A stretch of DNA of 64,000 nt from assembly GCA_033239525.1 (NCBI GenBank), contig BSYO01000014.1:17716021-17780020 (forward strand). The letters run 5' to 3'. Under the pieces are notes generated by a model. The model searched no databases and was not told the origin of the DNA. It worked only from the letters and a program-made list of their open reading frames with translations. The translations under genes were made by a program, and so were the position numbers. This document shows positions 47,562 to 57,925 of the stretch, in pieces. Positions within the stretch are counted from its first letter, which is position 1; each line of letters opens with the position of its first letter. This DNA comes from Nepenthes gracilis. Lineage: Eukaryota > Streptophyta > Magnoliopsida > Caryophyllales > Nepenthaceae.

Positions 47562-47870
47562 AAAAATCCCACAAGAATATACTGTAGAGTTTCTGAGATG
47601 TTCTAAAGCTATTGGAAGGATCTCCGATTAAGGTTTAGTCTAAAAAGTCCCATAGGAATACATTGTAAATCTTTTGGGATGTTCTGAAACTATCGGAAGG
47701 ATCTCCAATTAAGGTTTTGTCTAAAAAGTCCCATAGGAATACACTGTAAATCTTTTCGGATGTTCTGAAGTTATCTGAAGGATTACTGATTAAAGCTTAG
47801 CTTGAAAAGTCCCGTAGGAATATACTGTTAAGCTTTTGAGATGTTCCGAAGTTATCTGAAGGGTTAATTG
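47562..47870 (+). repeat. Minisatellite 1 in R5, about 81 bp, four units
   Basis: Units start at 47562, 47642, 47723 and about 47804 with AAAAAGTCCCATAGGAATA-like sequence, then GGATGTTCTGAA...TCTGAAGGAT. Confidence 0.9.
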
Positions 47871-48284
47871 TATAGGTTGGACTGGATTTGTACTTAAGGA
47901 TTAAATTATAAACTGTATTGTTAAGTTACAGAAGAGTTTTGAAGTGACTGAATGTTCAAATGTGTGAATCTTGTAAATGAAAGTGTTAATTGAGGATTTA
48001 ATGAAGCTTATATGATGAATTGCACTTGAAGAATTAATCTGAAATTACATCGTTAAGTGATAGAGAAGCTCTAAAACTGACTGAAGGTTTAATCGTATGA
48101 ATTGGAAAGGTTTTAATAGTTAGGAGAATTATGTTTAAGGAAATAAGGATAAGAATGTCCTCCGTTAAATAAATCAATAGGATTCCGATATAGCTAGTCT
48201 ATGAACTTGTCCTTAGGTTATTGCATCGAAATACTGAATAATCGATATCAAAACTGCACTGAATAATAGCTAATCGAACTAAAA

Positions 48285-48680
48285 AATCATCCTGCCCTCG
48301 GAATGTAAAATATGAAAAACATGTAAGGAATTAAACTGAACAAAAATCATCCTACCCTCAGAATGTAAAGTATTGAGGGTATGTATAAATTAAAGTGAAC
48401 AGAAATCATTTTACCCTCAGAATGTAAAGTGTGAAGGATATGTAAAGATTAAATTGAACAAAAATTATCCTACCCTCGGGCTGTAAAGTATGGACAGTAT
48501 GTACAGATTAAAGAAAGCAGAAATCATCCTACCCTCAAGATATAAAATATGGATGGTATGTAAAGATTAAATTGAACAGAAACCATCCTACTCTCGGGAT
48601 ATAAAGTATGGAGGGTTTGTAAATGATTAAACTAAATAAGAACCATCCTGCCATCGGGATGTAAAGTATATAGGATAATT
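48285..48680 (+). repeat. Minisatellite 2 in R5, 59-60 bp, seven units
   Basis: AATCATCCTACCCTCGG-like starts at 48285, 48345, 48404, 48463, 48522, 48581 and 48641. Each unit continues with atgtaaagtatgga and gtatgtaaagattaaa. Confidence 0.95.
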
Positions 48681-48708
48681 GATTTAAAAGAAAATTGAAT
48701 GTTTTGAA

Positions 48709-49020
48709 ATATGGATTTTGAACTGAGAACTATGTTACTATTCTGAAATATGGATTCTGAACTAAGAACTAGGTTACTATTCTGAAGTATGGATTTTGAA
48801 CCGAGAACTAGGTTACTGTTTTGAATTATGGATTCTGAATCGATAACTAGATTAAGATTCTAATATATGGATTCTAAATCAAGAACTAGGTTAATATTGT
48901 GATATATGGACTTTGAATCAAGAACTAGGCTAAGGTTTCGATATATGGATTCTGAATCGAGAATTAGGTTAAAGATTCTGAAATATGGACTCCGAACCAA
49001 ATTTTGAATCAAAAACTAAG
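48709..49020 (+). repeat. Minisatellite 3 in R5, 39 bp, eight units
   Basis: ATATGGATTCTGAA-like starts at 48709, 48748, 48787, 48826, 48865, 48904, 48943 and 48983: a strict 39-bp period for seven units, then 40. Each unit contains aagaactaggttact or a variant. Confidence 0.95.
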
Positions 49021-50500
49021 GATCTGAAATCATAGGTTTTCTGGTATTCTGCACTGCAATAGGTTTCTAGTATTCTGTATCGTATTTATACTTCGTTCTC
49101 TCACCTGCATGCATGATTTTTTTCCGCATCCCTTTTAAATTCTCTTCTAAAAGCATGTATGTGTTTAGTATATATGTAAAACTGTATATTTTTACTATTT
49201 TGGATATATTTATTGAGCTGTTAAGCTCACTCCTTACTTTCTATTCTTCCCTCCAGATAAGGAAAAGTTTGAAAAGGATCGAAATTTGATTTAGCTAAAA
49301 GAAAGAAAGGCTCGTAAGTTTTGAAGTCCTTGAAAGATTTCGATGTATCAAAGAATTTTGGATTCTTATAACTAGCATTTTGAAAAGAACATAGTATATT
49401 ACGATAATATAAAAATATCATACCACGATGTATGTTCTGTTCTTGCCTCCACAAGTTTACTTATGGATTTAGCTATTTTCGCATTATTTTGATACTTGAA
49501 TATGTATAGATCCTAGATAGTATCTCCTTCTGAATTTAAAATATTGGAAAAAATGCGTTGTGTTGAAGCTATAGATGATATGGCTGTTTGTAATCCTGTG
49601 TATGTGCATTTGTGTTGTAGGAAAATTTACAATATTTGAATAGTTACGTGCTTGTACAGGTTATTTCATACATGTTGTACATTTGGTTTTGGTCTAATTG
49701 TAGATGAGACTCTACAAAATTTCTATAGGATTTAATTGATAAAAGTTTTGTATGTGTCTGACGGAGGGTCCTTTAAGGATTAGGATCATTCCATCATAGT
49801 ATAGTTACCATTAAAGCATTCAGTTTCACATTGTCGATGAGTATCAATATGCCTCTGGTCTCAATTTTAAATACGGTCAAAAAATACTTTAGGCTCTCGC
49901 TCAAAGCGTGTCAAATCCTAACAAGGTGCCAAGAATACTTTTTCTTCAATTGGGGATGAATTGTGATAGAAATTAGTCTGCCAATTTTTAAAATGATTGA
50001 ATAGAATTTGGTCATAGTCATCGTAACTGAATTCTCACATCTCCTTTTAAATTTAAAGGGAAGTAGAGGTATAGTGTGGCATCCTCCAGATTTTGGAAGC
50101 TAAACAATGTTCAAGAGTAGTCGAGATAACCCGTTTAGTGAATGCTTCCATCGTAATGCTCTAGTATTGGCATTTTAAACATGTGAGGGAGGCAATATCT
50201 CTTTATCTCTGGGGTTAAAAATGTACAACCCAATATGATTGTCCACCCAACAATGTTTATTAAAAAAACCTACCATTTAATCCTTTTTATTCATTCCTTC
50301 TTTTCAGTAGAGGCATTTCTTTTGTTATTGAGACATATCCTCAACTCTGAATGATTAGTAGATGCACTCAAAATCTACTTAATTGGGAGGGTTTTGGGCT
50401 TGCTATTGTATGAACTCTCCTCTGTATCAACTGTGCATTCAAAATCTTGGGTATACTGATGATTTTGTCACTTGAGGCTCTCTTTCCTAACTTCAAAGTT

Positions 50501-50950
50501 AGAGCACCCCTCAAGTTAGGAAAGAGTAGCACAAATATGCACCTTAGGAATCCTTAAAATTTTTTACTGAGAATGGCCTCCCTTTGAAAAGATTTTCTTT
50601 CCTTCTAACTTCCTTCGAGAGATGAATGTCTATGTTTGGAGGACCTTGGTCTTGCATGTTTAGCTATTGACTCTATCCCATAAGGATTTCAGTATATTCG
50701 ACATGCCTTGAATCTGAATTGTCAAGTCACCATTGTCAGGATTGGTCGATAGATGGGCACTTCTGAAACTGCTCTCCTATAAAACGACAACACCGGATGG
50801 GATACCATTTGGTGACTTACTTGATTATCCCTATACTAGCACGTTTACCATTTTTACTTTGTCAAATATAAGAGTTGTTCCCAAATATGTAAGATTTCGA
50901 TCAGTTAGGAACAAATGACTTAACCGCATTCTCACAAATGGCAGTTATAT
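50501..50950 (-). other. Leader and PBS-like site of element C
   Basis: Non-coding leader. At the right end the minus strand gives AACTGCCATTTGTGAGAA just inside the LTR, matching the position of the PBS-like sequences in A and D, but degraded. Confidence 0.45.
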
Positions 50951-51672
50951 TGCGTATTTCAGATTTGGATAGCCATCCTAGTGAAATTAGGTTGATCCTT
51001 CAAACTTTATAATATAAATCTTACACACCATAATAACTAATAAAATGTCAAAGGATATAGGACTCACTTCCAAAAAATTCTCTAACGCTTAAATAAGAAA
51101 TCTTTTTAAAGAAATAAAACATTATATGAAAGACTCAATATTAAAGAGAAAGAAATTGAGGAATTAACTATATAATTTTTCAAATTCATAAGTATATAGA
51201 GGATTAGAGCTCTATATTTATAATTTTTATGAGTAATTTAGATTTGGTCCTTTTGTTTGAGAGAAATATGTATGATTATACATTAATTTAAAAATTATGT
51301 TGATTGAGAATTAAATAGTTCAACAGTTATATAAGTTCTAAATCTAAGGTCTGTTCATTAAACGTATTAATTATTAACTTAACGTGATCATTTATTTTTC
51401 GATTCATATAATTGTTTATCAGGGTTAACAATTTAAATTTATTAACCGTGCTGTTGTTTGGCACCATAGTTCTTTGTATTACTAACATTTCAATCATTTA
51501 TATATCTAATAATTTGATAAGATTCTCTTTTATTTTAGACATAACAATTCAGTTGGTTTATCTCCTACCATAGGCTAACGATTTGTAGGCCCGTTATAGC
51601 AACGGGTCAAGTCAGTATTATCTTAGATCGTATCCAATAAATTTTATTGCCATGTTTATGTATTTCAACTCA
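50951..51672 (-). repeat. 5' LTR of gypsy element C
   Basis: 722 bp, TG...CA on the plus strand (starts TGCGTATTTCAG). Homologous end to end with 32781-33555. The PBS-like sequence at its left edge marks it as the 5' LTR of the minus-strand element. Its outer end lies only about 120 bp from the TATA-like box of the VQ gene. No clear target duplication was found. Confidence 0.75.
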
Positions 51673-51679
51673 TAAAATT

Positions 51680-51685
51680 GGTCAA
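51680..51685 (-). promoter_or_regulatory. W-box core upstream of the VQ gene
   Basis: GGTCAA on plus, TTGACC on minus, the core bound by WRKY factors. It lies about 195 bp before the preferred start codon, just outside the C LTR. A single core is weak evidence by itself. Confidence 0.35.
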
Positions 51686-51794
51686 ATATTATGAATATGG
51701 AATACAATTATTTTAAATTAATCTTAAGATATTTTTAAAAAAATTTCTCCTTTTTCCGGGGTCCACCATATCTGACTCTGACCCGTAGATTGTT

Positions 51795-51802
51795 CCATAA
51801 AT
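51795..51802 (+). promoter_or_regulatory. TATA-like box of the VQ gene
   Basis: ATAAATAC-like sequence in ttccataaataccaatgcc. A start of transcription about 30 bp downstream would fall near 51827, after the first ATG (51807) and before the second (51876). This favours the second ATG as the start codon. Confidence 0.45.
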
Positions 51803-51875
51803 ACCAATGCCACCTGCCTCTCTCTTTTCCTACTTTCCTCCTCCTCACTCGGCTTTACACAAGTGGAAGGAAACC

Positions 51876-52502
51876 ATGACTAGCCCTACTGACTGGTTCC
51901 ACATTTACCAGACTGACGTCGCCGGACAGGGATCCACCGCCTCCTTCAGCGGCGGCCAGGGTTCGGACGCTACCTTTCCCCCCGCCACAATCAGCTCACC
52001 CACTACCCTCAGCCACCTGCAAGCAGAAGGAGGCGGTGCTTCCCCCGGGTCAGTTACCTCCCCCCATCTGACTCCAGAAGGCGGCCGGGTGTCGAAGCCA
52101 ATAAGACGTCGTTCCAGGGCCTCCAGGCGGACCCCGACCACGCTACTTAACACGGACGCCGCTAATTTCCGAGCCATGGTTCAACAATTCACAGGAAGCC
52201 CAACGGCGTCGTTTTCTTCTTCAGTGCCTAATATTCGTGGGCCTAACTTCAGCACTGGTTCGGGTACCCGCATCCAGAATCACTTGAGCAGTCTCGGTTC
52301 GGGTTATCAGATCGATTTTCACCAGGGACAGCAATTCCCCCGGCAACCGCAGCCGCAACAGCAACGCCCCTCTGATCAGTTTGTGCTTTCGCGAAATTAC
52401 AGAGATGCCCCTGATGATCATGAGGCCTTTCTCCATCTTCCTGGGGTATCTACCTCTTCCTCCAGTGAGAACAAGGCCAATAATGAAGGTTTCAGGTTTT
52501 AG
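51876..52502 (+). CDS. VQ-motif protein, JAV1/VQ22-like
   Basis: Intronless gene for a 208-residue plant-specific VQ protein, probably a nuclear transcription co-regulator. The VQ motif is complete: FRAMVQQFTG at residues 98-107, preceded by a basic patch (KPIRRRSRASRRTPTTLLNT), a combination typical of the Arabidopsis VQ22/JAV1 group. Known family facts: VQ proteins bind WRKY factors, and JAV1 restrains jasmonate defence until degraded after wounding. The N-terminus MTSPTDWFHIYQ looks like the family start (an acidic/Trp/Tyr block), and a serine-rich tail ends at TAG. An in-frame ATG at 51807 would add 23 residues; the TATA-like position argues against it. Codon use is GC-rich and the frame is intact, unlike all other coding traces here. 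Gene name inferred, not proven. Confidence 0.85.
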   Translation: MTSPTDWFHIYQTDVAGQGSTASFSGGQGSDATFPPATISSPTTLSHLQAEGGGASPGSVTSPHLTPEGGRVSKPIRRRSRASRRTPTTLLNTDAANFRAMVQQFTGSPTASFSSSVPNIRGPNFSTGSGTRIQNHLSSLGSGYQIDFHQGQQFPRQPQPQQQRPSDQFVLSRNYRDAPDDHEAFLHLPGVSTSSSSENKANNEGFRF

Positions 52503-52718
52503 AATTTAAGGTTTTTTATTTTATTTTTTTATTTTCAGTGGTATGAAACGAAGAAGATTACTAGGTGAAGAAGAAGAAAGCTATACCTGCTGACTTGTCA
52601 GATGGATCCAGAGACCTTGACAAATCTTGTCTATTGAAAACTCTTACTTGTATTAGAAGTTCTATGGTTGAAAAATGTATGTAAAGCTATCACCCATATT
52701 GCTTTTCTTAAATTTTGC

Positions 52719-52763
<45 letters not shown>

Positions 52764-53513
52764 TGATACCAATTTATTATCATACAATTTTTTTCCTAAA
52801 TTCATCATATTTAACATTAGATGACATTTACTTGATATGAAAACTCCAAAATGAAAAATTTTTATTTCTTTGCTATTTTAGATTTTTTTGACGTGTGTAT
52901 TTCATTGTAAGGCTTAATAAATGATTAATTCTGGAGTCATTTTTCTTGTTAATGACACTAACAACTTATAAAGAGGAAGGGAGGTGACCCTTTAGTTATA
53001 AATCTATAAGATTAAGTATTAGCCATATTATCAGTATATCATGATTTGGGTACAAAATTTAGATAGTATAAATTAATAATGAAAGAAAAAATGAGAGAAT
53101 TTTATATAATTTCCTGATGATTTAAAGGAGAGCTCAATGTACAATATCTGAGATTATATAATCTTGACATATATAGTCCAGATATAAAATAATATTGTTA
53201 TGTTAGAGATAAACTATACTATACATAAAGCTATAGCTTTAGATATAGGGTAGAGTAAACCTTAATTTGAGGAGGTTGCTGACACTGTGTGAAAGCCTTT
53301 TTCCAGCATCAACGCACTTGGAAGATGATATCGTTTTCAATGGCAAATTCAGTTTAGACTTTGCTTCTTCAATTTGAGTTTTGACTACTTCTTCCTTATA
53401 ATGCATAGTGGCCACACTAGCAAAACTTTTACGTAACTCAAATCTGAATTTTAATATGAAGAAATTAAAAGTCTTTGATCAAATTGTTTTATTTAAATTT
53501 CATACATCATAGT
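52503..53513. other. 3' flank of the VQ gene
   Basis: Probably the 3'UTR (T-rich, with cttaataaatg near 52914) and AT-rich spacer up to the LTR of D. It includes a TTA microsatellite. No further gene seen. Confidence 0.5.
52720..52763. repeat. (TTA)n microsatellite
   Basis: About 44 bp of uninterrupted TTA trinucleotide repeat roughly 220 bp after the VQ stop codon. Confidence 0.95.
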
Positions 53514-54549
53514 TGATGAGTATACTGTAACTGGACTGGCCCAACAGTCAAAGAAAGCTCAAATAGCCTGTTGGATGGCCAACTCCAATGTTGGCCCAAT
53601 AGGAGATGAAAGTCCAAATCCTGAAAGGCCCAAACGCTCTTCCAACGGTCAACGCCAGCGTTGACCAATTAAGACACAGGCGGGCGGCCAACTCGCGTCC
53701 AAAACGGTCAACTCGAGCATTGATCGGAATCACTATAGTAACAGGCCGAAAATAAAAAGGTTTTTCACGGGCCTGGCCCACTTGACCCTACGATCCAGCA
53801 GACGACCAGCAACGGCTCTTTTAGCACCTTCCACGGACTCAGCCAACACCCAAAAAGGATATTGACAAAATCAACGCCCTTCCCATAAGGAAGGCGCCAG
53901 ACTTTTTCAATTTCCTGCCAACTGGGGCTCTCTAACAGTAGAATGTATGGAAGGAATGTGAGCAATTTAGAAAGCCGCTGACCGCCAGGAAGGAAAGCAA
54001 TCTTAGCAAGTTTGGTAACTTGTACCTCCCTGTGGAAGGAAGGCCATCCAGGAATGACGCAGGGATCACACCTTCCAATCAAGGAAGATCACCCTGTCAC
54101 CCTTTAAGTAAGCCCTAAAATTCTCATTCAAGGCATGCAACCTCCTACTCATACAATGCCCACAACAACAACTAAGACACAGACATACAATTCTCTACTC
54201 TCTACTGACACTCAGAAAACCCAAAGCATACAAGCGTGCTTCTTACAGCCGTTTACTGCCTTCCCACCATCTAGATTCAAGAAGACGGCTTTTGCCTCTC
54301 TTTCATCTAGAGATCCATACACTCTTGCACTCTCTCTTTCAATTCTCAATTCCAGTTACCTTCTCAGATTTCGAAAGCAGTTTACTGACTTTAGTATCAA
54401 AATATTTTCGGTGGGATAATTTTTCACCGACACACTGACCTCCTGTTCATTTTAGTAGTGTGCATGATTCAAACTCAGTGAATGGAGTCGGAACCAGAAT
54501 AAGCGGATCAGTCCGAATCTATTCAAAGTTCGGATCCAAGAATGCATCA
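53514..54549 (+). repeat. 5' LTR of gypsy element D
   Basis: 1036 bp, TGATGAGTATACTG...ATCA, ending at the PBS. Highly similar to 63406-64000 (for example ctggcccaac, aaagctcaaatagcctgtt, cccttcccataaggaagg). It contains the palindrome GGTCAACGCCAGCGTTGACC at 53648-53667 and several W-box cores. Open frames inside are incidental. Confidence 0.9.
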
Positions 54550-54569
54550 TTAGCGCCCATCGTGGGAAG
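54550..54569 (+). other. Primer-binding site of element D
   Basis: TTAGCGCCCATCGTGGGAAG directly after the LTR, close to the plant gypsy form TTGGCGCCGTCTGTGGGAA. Confidence 0.75.
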
Positions 54570-54633
54570 CGCTTACGAAAAGCCAACCACAATTCCTCAC
54601 AATACTCTCTTTTCACTGCCAGGATCATCCGCA

Positions 54634-56340
54634 ATGGTGAATACGAGAGCCCAAGCTAGTAATCCAACTAGAGATGCCACTTCTCCCGACCAAGACCACG
54701 TTGCTGGTACCCTGGTCAACGGAACGATAGGCTGGGCGCCAGCACTTTTCTTTCAGTGACTGATGGAGCAGATATAGACCAACAACCGTTTGCTCCAAAT
54801 ACTCTACTCTTGACAAGAGCAGCCACAGTAGGTGGCTCCGCCAGTAACCGTCCCTGCGTCGGCCACCAAAAAAGGTGACCAGAGAAAAAAAAGCCGGCCA
54901 GAAGGCCTGAGAGGCCAACGAATAATCCAATTCCAACCTATTCGCACGCTCTAGGCCAGAACAGGCCTGAAGAGCGCTTTGGGAGCACAACACCGGGAGA
55001 AAGTCTGGAGAGAAGAAATTCCCGATACTCTCGGGTAGAAAATAGAACTCAATCCAGGAGCGAGCCTCCAGGATTGTCAGGTCCGCTGGTGGCAGTTACG
55101 GCCGGCTATTGGACCCTCCGGGGACAAAACAGAGTTGAGAGCTTACCTTAAATCTAAAAGATCTGCCAACGCTGCCGCGCACAGATCAACAGGTGGATAA
55201 GATTTGGAACCACGTGTTCAAGAACGATGAGCACGTTGTTGACCGTGACAAATCTCCTTTCACAGCAGAGATCCTAAACTGTCCACTGCTTACCAAGTTC
55301 AAGATGCCTTCCCTTGACTCATACGATGGGAGCAGTGATCCAATTGACCATCTAGATCACTTCTGCACCCATCTGAGTCTACAAGGGTTGGAAGACTCAA
55401 CAATGTGCCGCTACTTCCCGCTCACGGTGAAGGGAGATGCCCACATCTGATTTCATCACCTCCCTTCAGGCACCATCAGCAACTTCTGGGAGCTCACAAA
55501 TCTTTTCCTGGCTCATTACGCCTCGAGCCGACGGGAATAGAAGTAACCGTAGCACTTCTACCACATCAAGCAGAAGTCAGGAGAGAACCCACGGTGATTT
55601 CTGGACCGCTTTGTGGTAGAGGCCAGACGGATTCCTTGGATCACGAAGGAAATAAAACTGGATAGTTTTATCTCCACGCTGATCTACGAGGACTTCTTCA
55701 AGCACCTAGCCCATAAGAATTTCCAAACCTTTCGGGAGGCAAAGTCAATCACCCGAGCCTACGCAACGGCAGAGGAGGCCAACAAAGCAAAACGCCCAGA
55801 ACGGGCAGATCAGCCTCGATCATATCCTGGAGAGGGAAAAAGAAAATACAGCGAAAGTGATCACTCCCGCCGAAAGCAGCAAAGAATTGGGCCGGCAGGA
55901 TGCAAAGATTATGGGCCCACCAGCTTTACACCCCTGACGGACACACACTCAAATGTCCTCATACAGATCCGGGGAAAAAAATTCCTGAAGTGGCTAAAAT
56001 CACTAAAGAAGGACACTGGGAACCAGTCGAAGTATTGCGACTTTCACCGCTCTGTTGGACATTCTACTGAAGATTACAAGACGCTGCAGAGAGAGATTGA
56101 GGAGCTGATTTGCAGGGGCCACCTCACCAAGTTCGTCAAGGGCCCTAGGCAGAATTCTGGAGCAGCTGGCGGAGAAGGGCAGGAGTCGTCTCCTCCCCGA
56201 AATCGGGTTGTAGTAGGGGTGGTTAATATGGTCAACGCCCGACCTGCCAAAAACCCAGCCGACGACAAGGAGCAGCAGATTGGAAGGAAGAAGCAACGCA
56301 TGGTAGACAACACCATTAGCTTCAATGATGATGATTTGAT
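54634..56340 (+). pseudogene. Gag of element D
   Basis: Likely start at ATG 54634 (MVNTRAQASNPTRDATSPDQ). The gag core follows at 55193-55450: KMPSLDSYDGSSDPIDHLDH, MCRYFPLTVKGDA, then a TGA where this block normally has Trp (at 55448). It resumes in other frames, then enters the long frame 55613-56662 with ISTLIYEDFFKHLAHKNFQT, a basic linker (KRKYSESDHSRRKQQ) and the Cys/His segment KYCDFHRSVGHSTEDYKTLQ. Stops at Gln and Trp codons plus frameshifts separate the parts. It would form the particle; not functional as written. Confidence 0.8.
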
Positions 56341-56700
56341 TCATGTAATGTCCCCCCATGCTGGCCCCCTTGTTGTATCCACGCTTGTTTCAGACGATAG
56401 TGTCGATTATCAGTTAAAGCGAGTGTTTATTGATAATGGTAGTTCAAAGAACTTGCTTTACTTGGATGCATTCTTTAAACTAGGCTTAAAAAAGAACCAA
56501 TTAAAACCTACCGATTGCCTATTATATGGCCTTGACAACAAGCCAGTGCCCGTCCAAGGGACCATCCAATTGGAGGTCACCTTGGGCACGTATCCAAAAA
56601 TAGCGAGTCAAACACTCACCTTCTTGGTGGTCGACCTACCATCTATTATAATGCTATACTAGGCAGACCGTACTTAACAGTATTTGGAAAAATCACCTCA
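56341..56700 (+). pseudogene. Protease of element D
   Basis: Retropepsin region continuing the gag frame: VFIDNGSSKNLLYLDAFFKL at 56423-56482 with the D-N-G triad, then PVQGTIQLEVTLGTYPKIAS and LTFLVVDLPS. The frame then shifts and LGRPYLTVFGKITSISYLKM continues to the connector. Active retropepsins have D-T-G or D-S-G; Asn at the second position is shared by A and B, so it is a family feature here. The frameshift near 56645 would uncouple it from RT. Confidence 0.75.
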
Positions 56701-57925
56701 ATTTCATACCTCAAGATGAAGTTTTCAACACCTTACGGTGTAGGAGAGGTGTTAGGTGACCAAGTTACTGGGCGGACATGCTATGTGTCTCAAGTTGCCC
56801 CTAGCGGCAGCACTAGAACAGTTGGAGAATTTGATCATCGAGACGAGACAATCCTACAGCAAGCGCAGTCTGGCGAAGCCACAGATCTAGTCCCACTAAA
56901 CCCGGAGGAACCTAAAAGGTGTGTACAAATCGGCGGCTCACTCGCCGGAATACTATGCGATGAGTTGATCACGCTCCTGCGATGGAACACTGATATTTTC
57001 ATGTGAACTCCAGCAGACATACCTGGAATTCCGGCTGAGGTGATGGTCCACAAGTTGGGGCTTGATCTTGGCCAGAAGCCCGTTAGATAGAAACGGAGAA
57101 ACCACTCCGTAGAAAAGTTGATCACCATCAGGGAGGAGGTGAAAAAACTATTGGACGCAGGATTTATTAGAGAAGTCCACTATCCGGATTGGCTCTTTAA
57201 CATCGTCCTGGTGAAGAAAAGCAATGGAAAATGGCGGATGTGCATCGATTTCACCAACGTTAACAAAGCCTGCCCAAAGGACAGCTTTCCCTTGCCCATG
57301 ATCGACCTACTGGTTGACTCGACAATCGAAAATGACCTACTAAGCTTCATGGATACCTATTCGGGTTACAACCAGATCCGGATGAGTCCGGAGGATAAGG
57401 AGTACACCTCGTTCATGACTAATCAAGCCACCTACTGCTAAAAAGTGATGCCCTTCGGACTAAAAAACGTTGGAGAAACCTATCAATGACCGGGTCAATA
57501 AGATGTTTAAAAACAGATCGATCGCAATATGGAGGTCTACATTGACGACATGCTCGTCAAGAGCAAGGTCACCGGTGACCACATCCGCGACCTGGCAGAG
57601 TCTTTTGAGGTGCTCCGCAAACATCACATGAAGTTGAACCCGACTAAGTGTGTCTTCGAGACAGCCTCCGGTAAATTCTTGGGTTTCATCGTCTCCCAAC
57701 GAGGAATTGAGGCAAACCTAGAGAAGATTAAGACCCTCGCAGACATGGCTCCCCCGCGGAGGGTAAAGGACATCCAACGATTGACTGGACGGCTTGCAGC
57801 ACTATCCTACTTCCTCGCAAAGTCTGGCGACAAGTACCAACCCTTCTTTAAGGCCCTAAAAGGGATAAAATCCAATGGATTTCAATGGACGGTAGACTAC
57901 AGACCACTTTTGATGAATTGAAGCG
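56701..57925 (+). pseudogene. Reverse transcriptase of element D
   Basis: The connector (VGEFDHRDETILQQAQSGEA, then IPAEVMVHKLGLDL) leads to RT in frame 57118-57441: EEVKKLLDAGFIREVHYPDW, VLVKKSNGKWRMCIDFTNVN, ACPKDSFPLP, MDTYSGYNQIRMSP. A stop at TYC* and a short shifted stretch follow. Frame 57529-57921 then has MEVYIDDMLVKSKVTGDHIR, the intact polymerase signature at 57538-57552, HHMKLNPTKCVFETASGKFL and the thumb region RVKDIQRLTGRLAALSYFLA. All catalytic Asp residues are present, but stops (for example TGA for Trp at 57004) block a full product. Confidence 0.85.

Larger units (their letters stand above)
46476..49798 (+). mobile_element. Solo LTR R5 of the large-LTR family, expanded
   Basis: 3323 bp, TGTGACACTTCGAG...CCATCATA, flanked by the perfect 5-bp duplication gtata (46471-46475 and 49799-49803). 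It matches R3 and R4 in the 5' part (ggtgaattgtggttaaaatg, gaatcagattgaaaagcc), in the GC-rich block (about 46840-47160, with tatataag at 47093), and in the 3' part (gagctgttaagctcactcc, acggagggtcctttaagga). The middle instead holds three consecutive minisatellites, listed separately, which account for its extra length. It inserted in gag of C. Confidence 0.85.
45840..50500 (-). pseudogene. Gag remnant of element C, split by R5
   Basis: Left part (45840-46475): the minus strand reads FYYQSPGYNTNDCRIL, then KEIKVLIQKRHFKKYL near 45990-46110. This is the Cys/His block also seen in A, B and D. The right part (49804-50500) shows decayed gag core and leader wording similar to element A at about 1640-2500, including an open frame-poor stretch near 50040 equal to ctcccttttaa in A. 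R5 (46476-49798) sits between. Non-functional. Confidence 0.55.
33556..51672 (-). mobile_element. Gypsy element C (Tat-type), with nested insertions
   Basis: Minus-strand gypsy remnant. From right to left: 5' LTR (50951-51672), PBS-like site, gag, protease, RT, RNase H, integrase ending near 39540, non-coding part, and an antisense ORF on the plus strand (34937-36150). Three later insertions break it: solo LTR R5 in gag, solo LTR R4 in RNase H, and mitochondrial-like DNA (about 37205-39357) between pol and the antisense ORF. The 3' limit is unclear because the nearby LTR at 32781-33555 may be an independent solo LTR. Confidence 0.75.

Noticed and set aside
48285..48680. CRISPR-like array of 59-60 bp units
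   Set aside because: The units are homologous along their whole length with no unique spacers, in a plant LTR; an ordinary minisatellite.
54135..54419. Plus-strand ORF in the 5' LTR of D
   Set aside because: Lies within an LTR, low-complexity Thr/Ser content, no family match.
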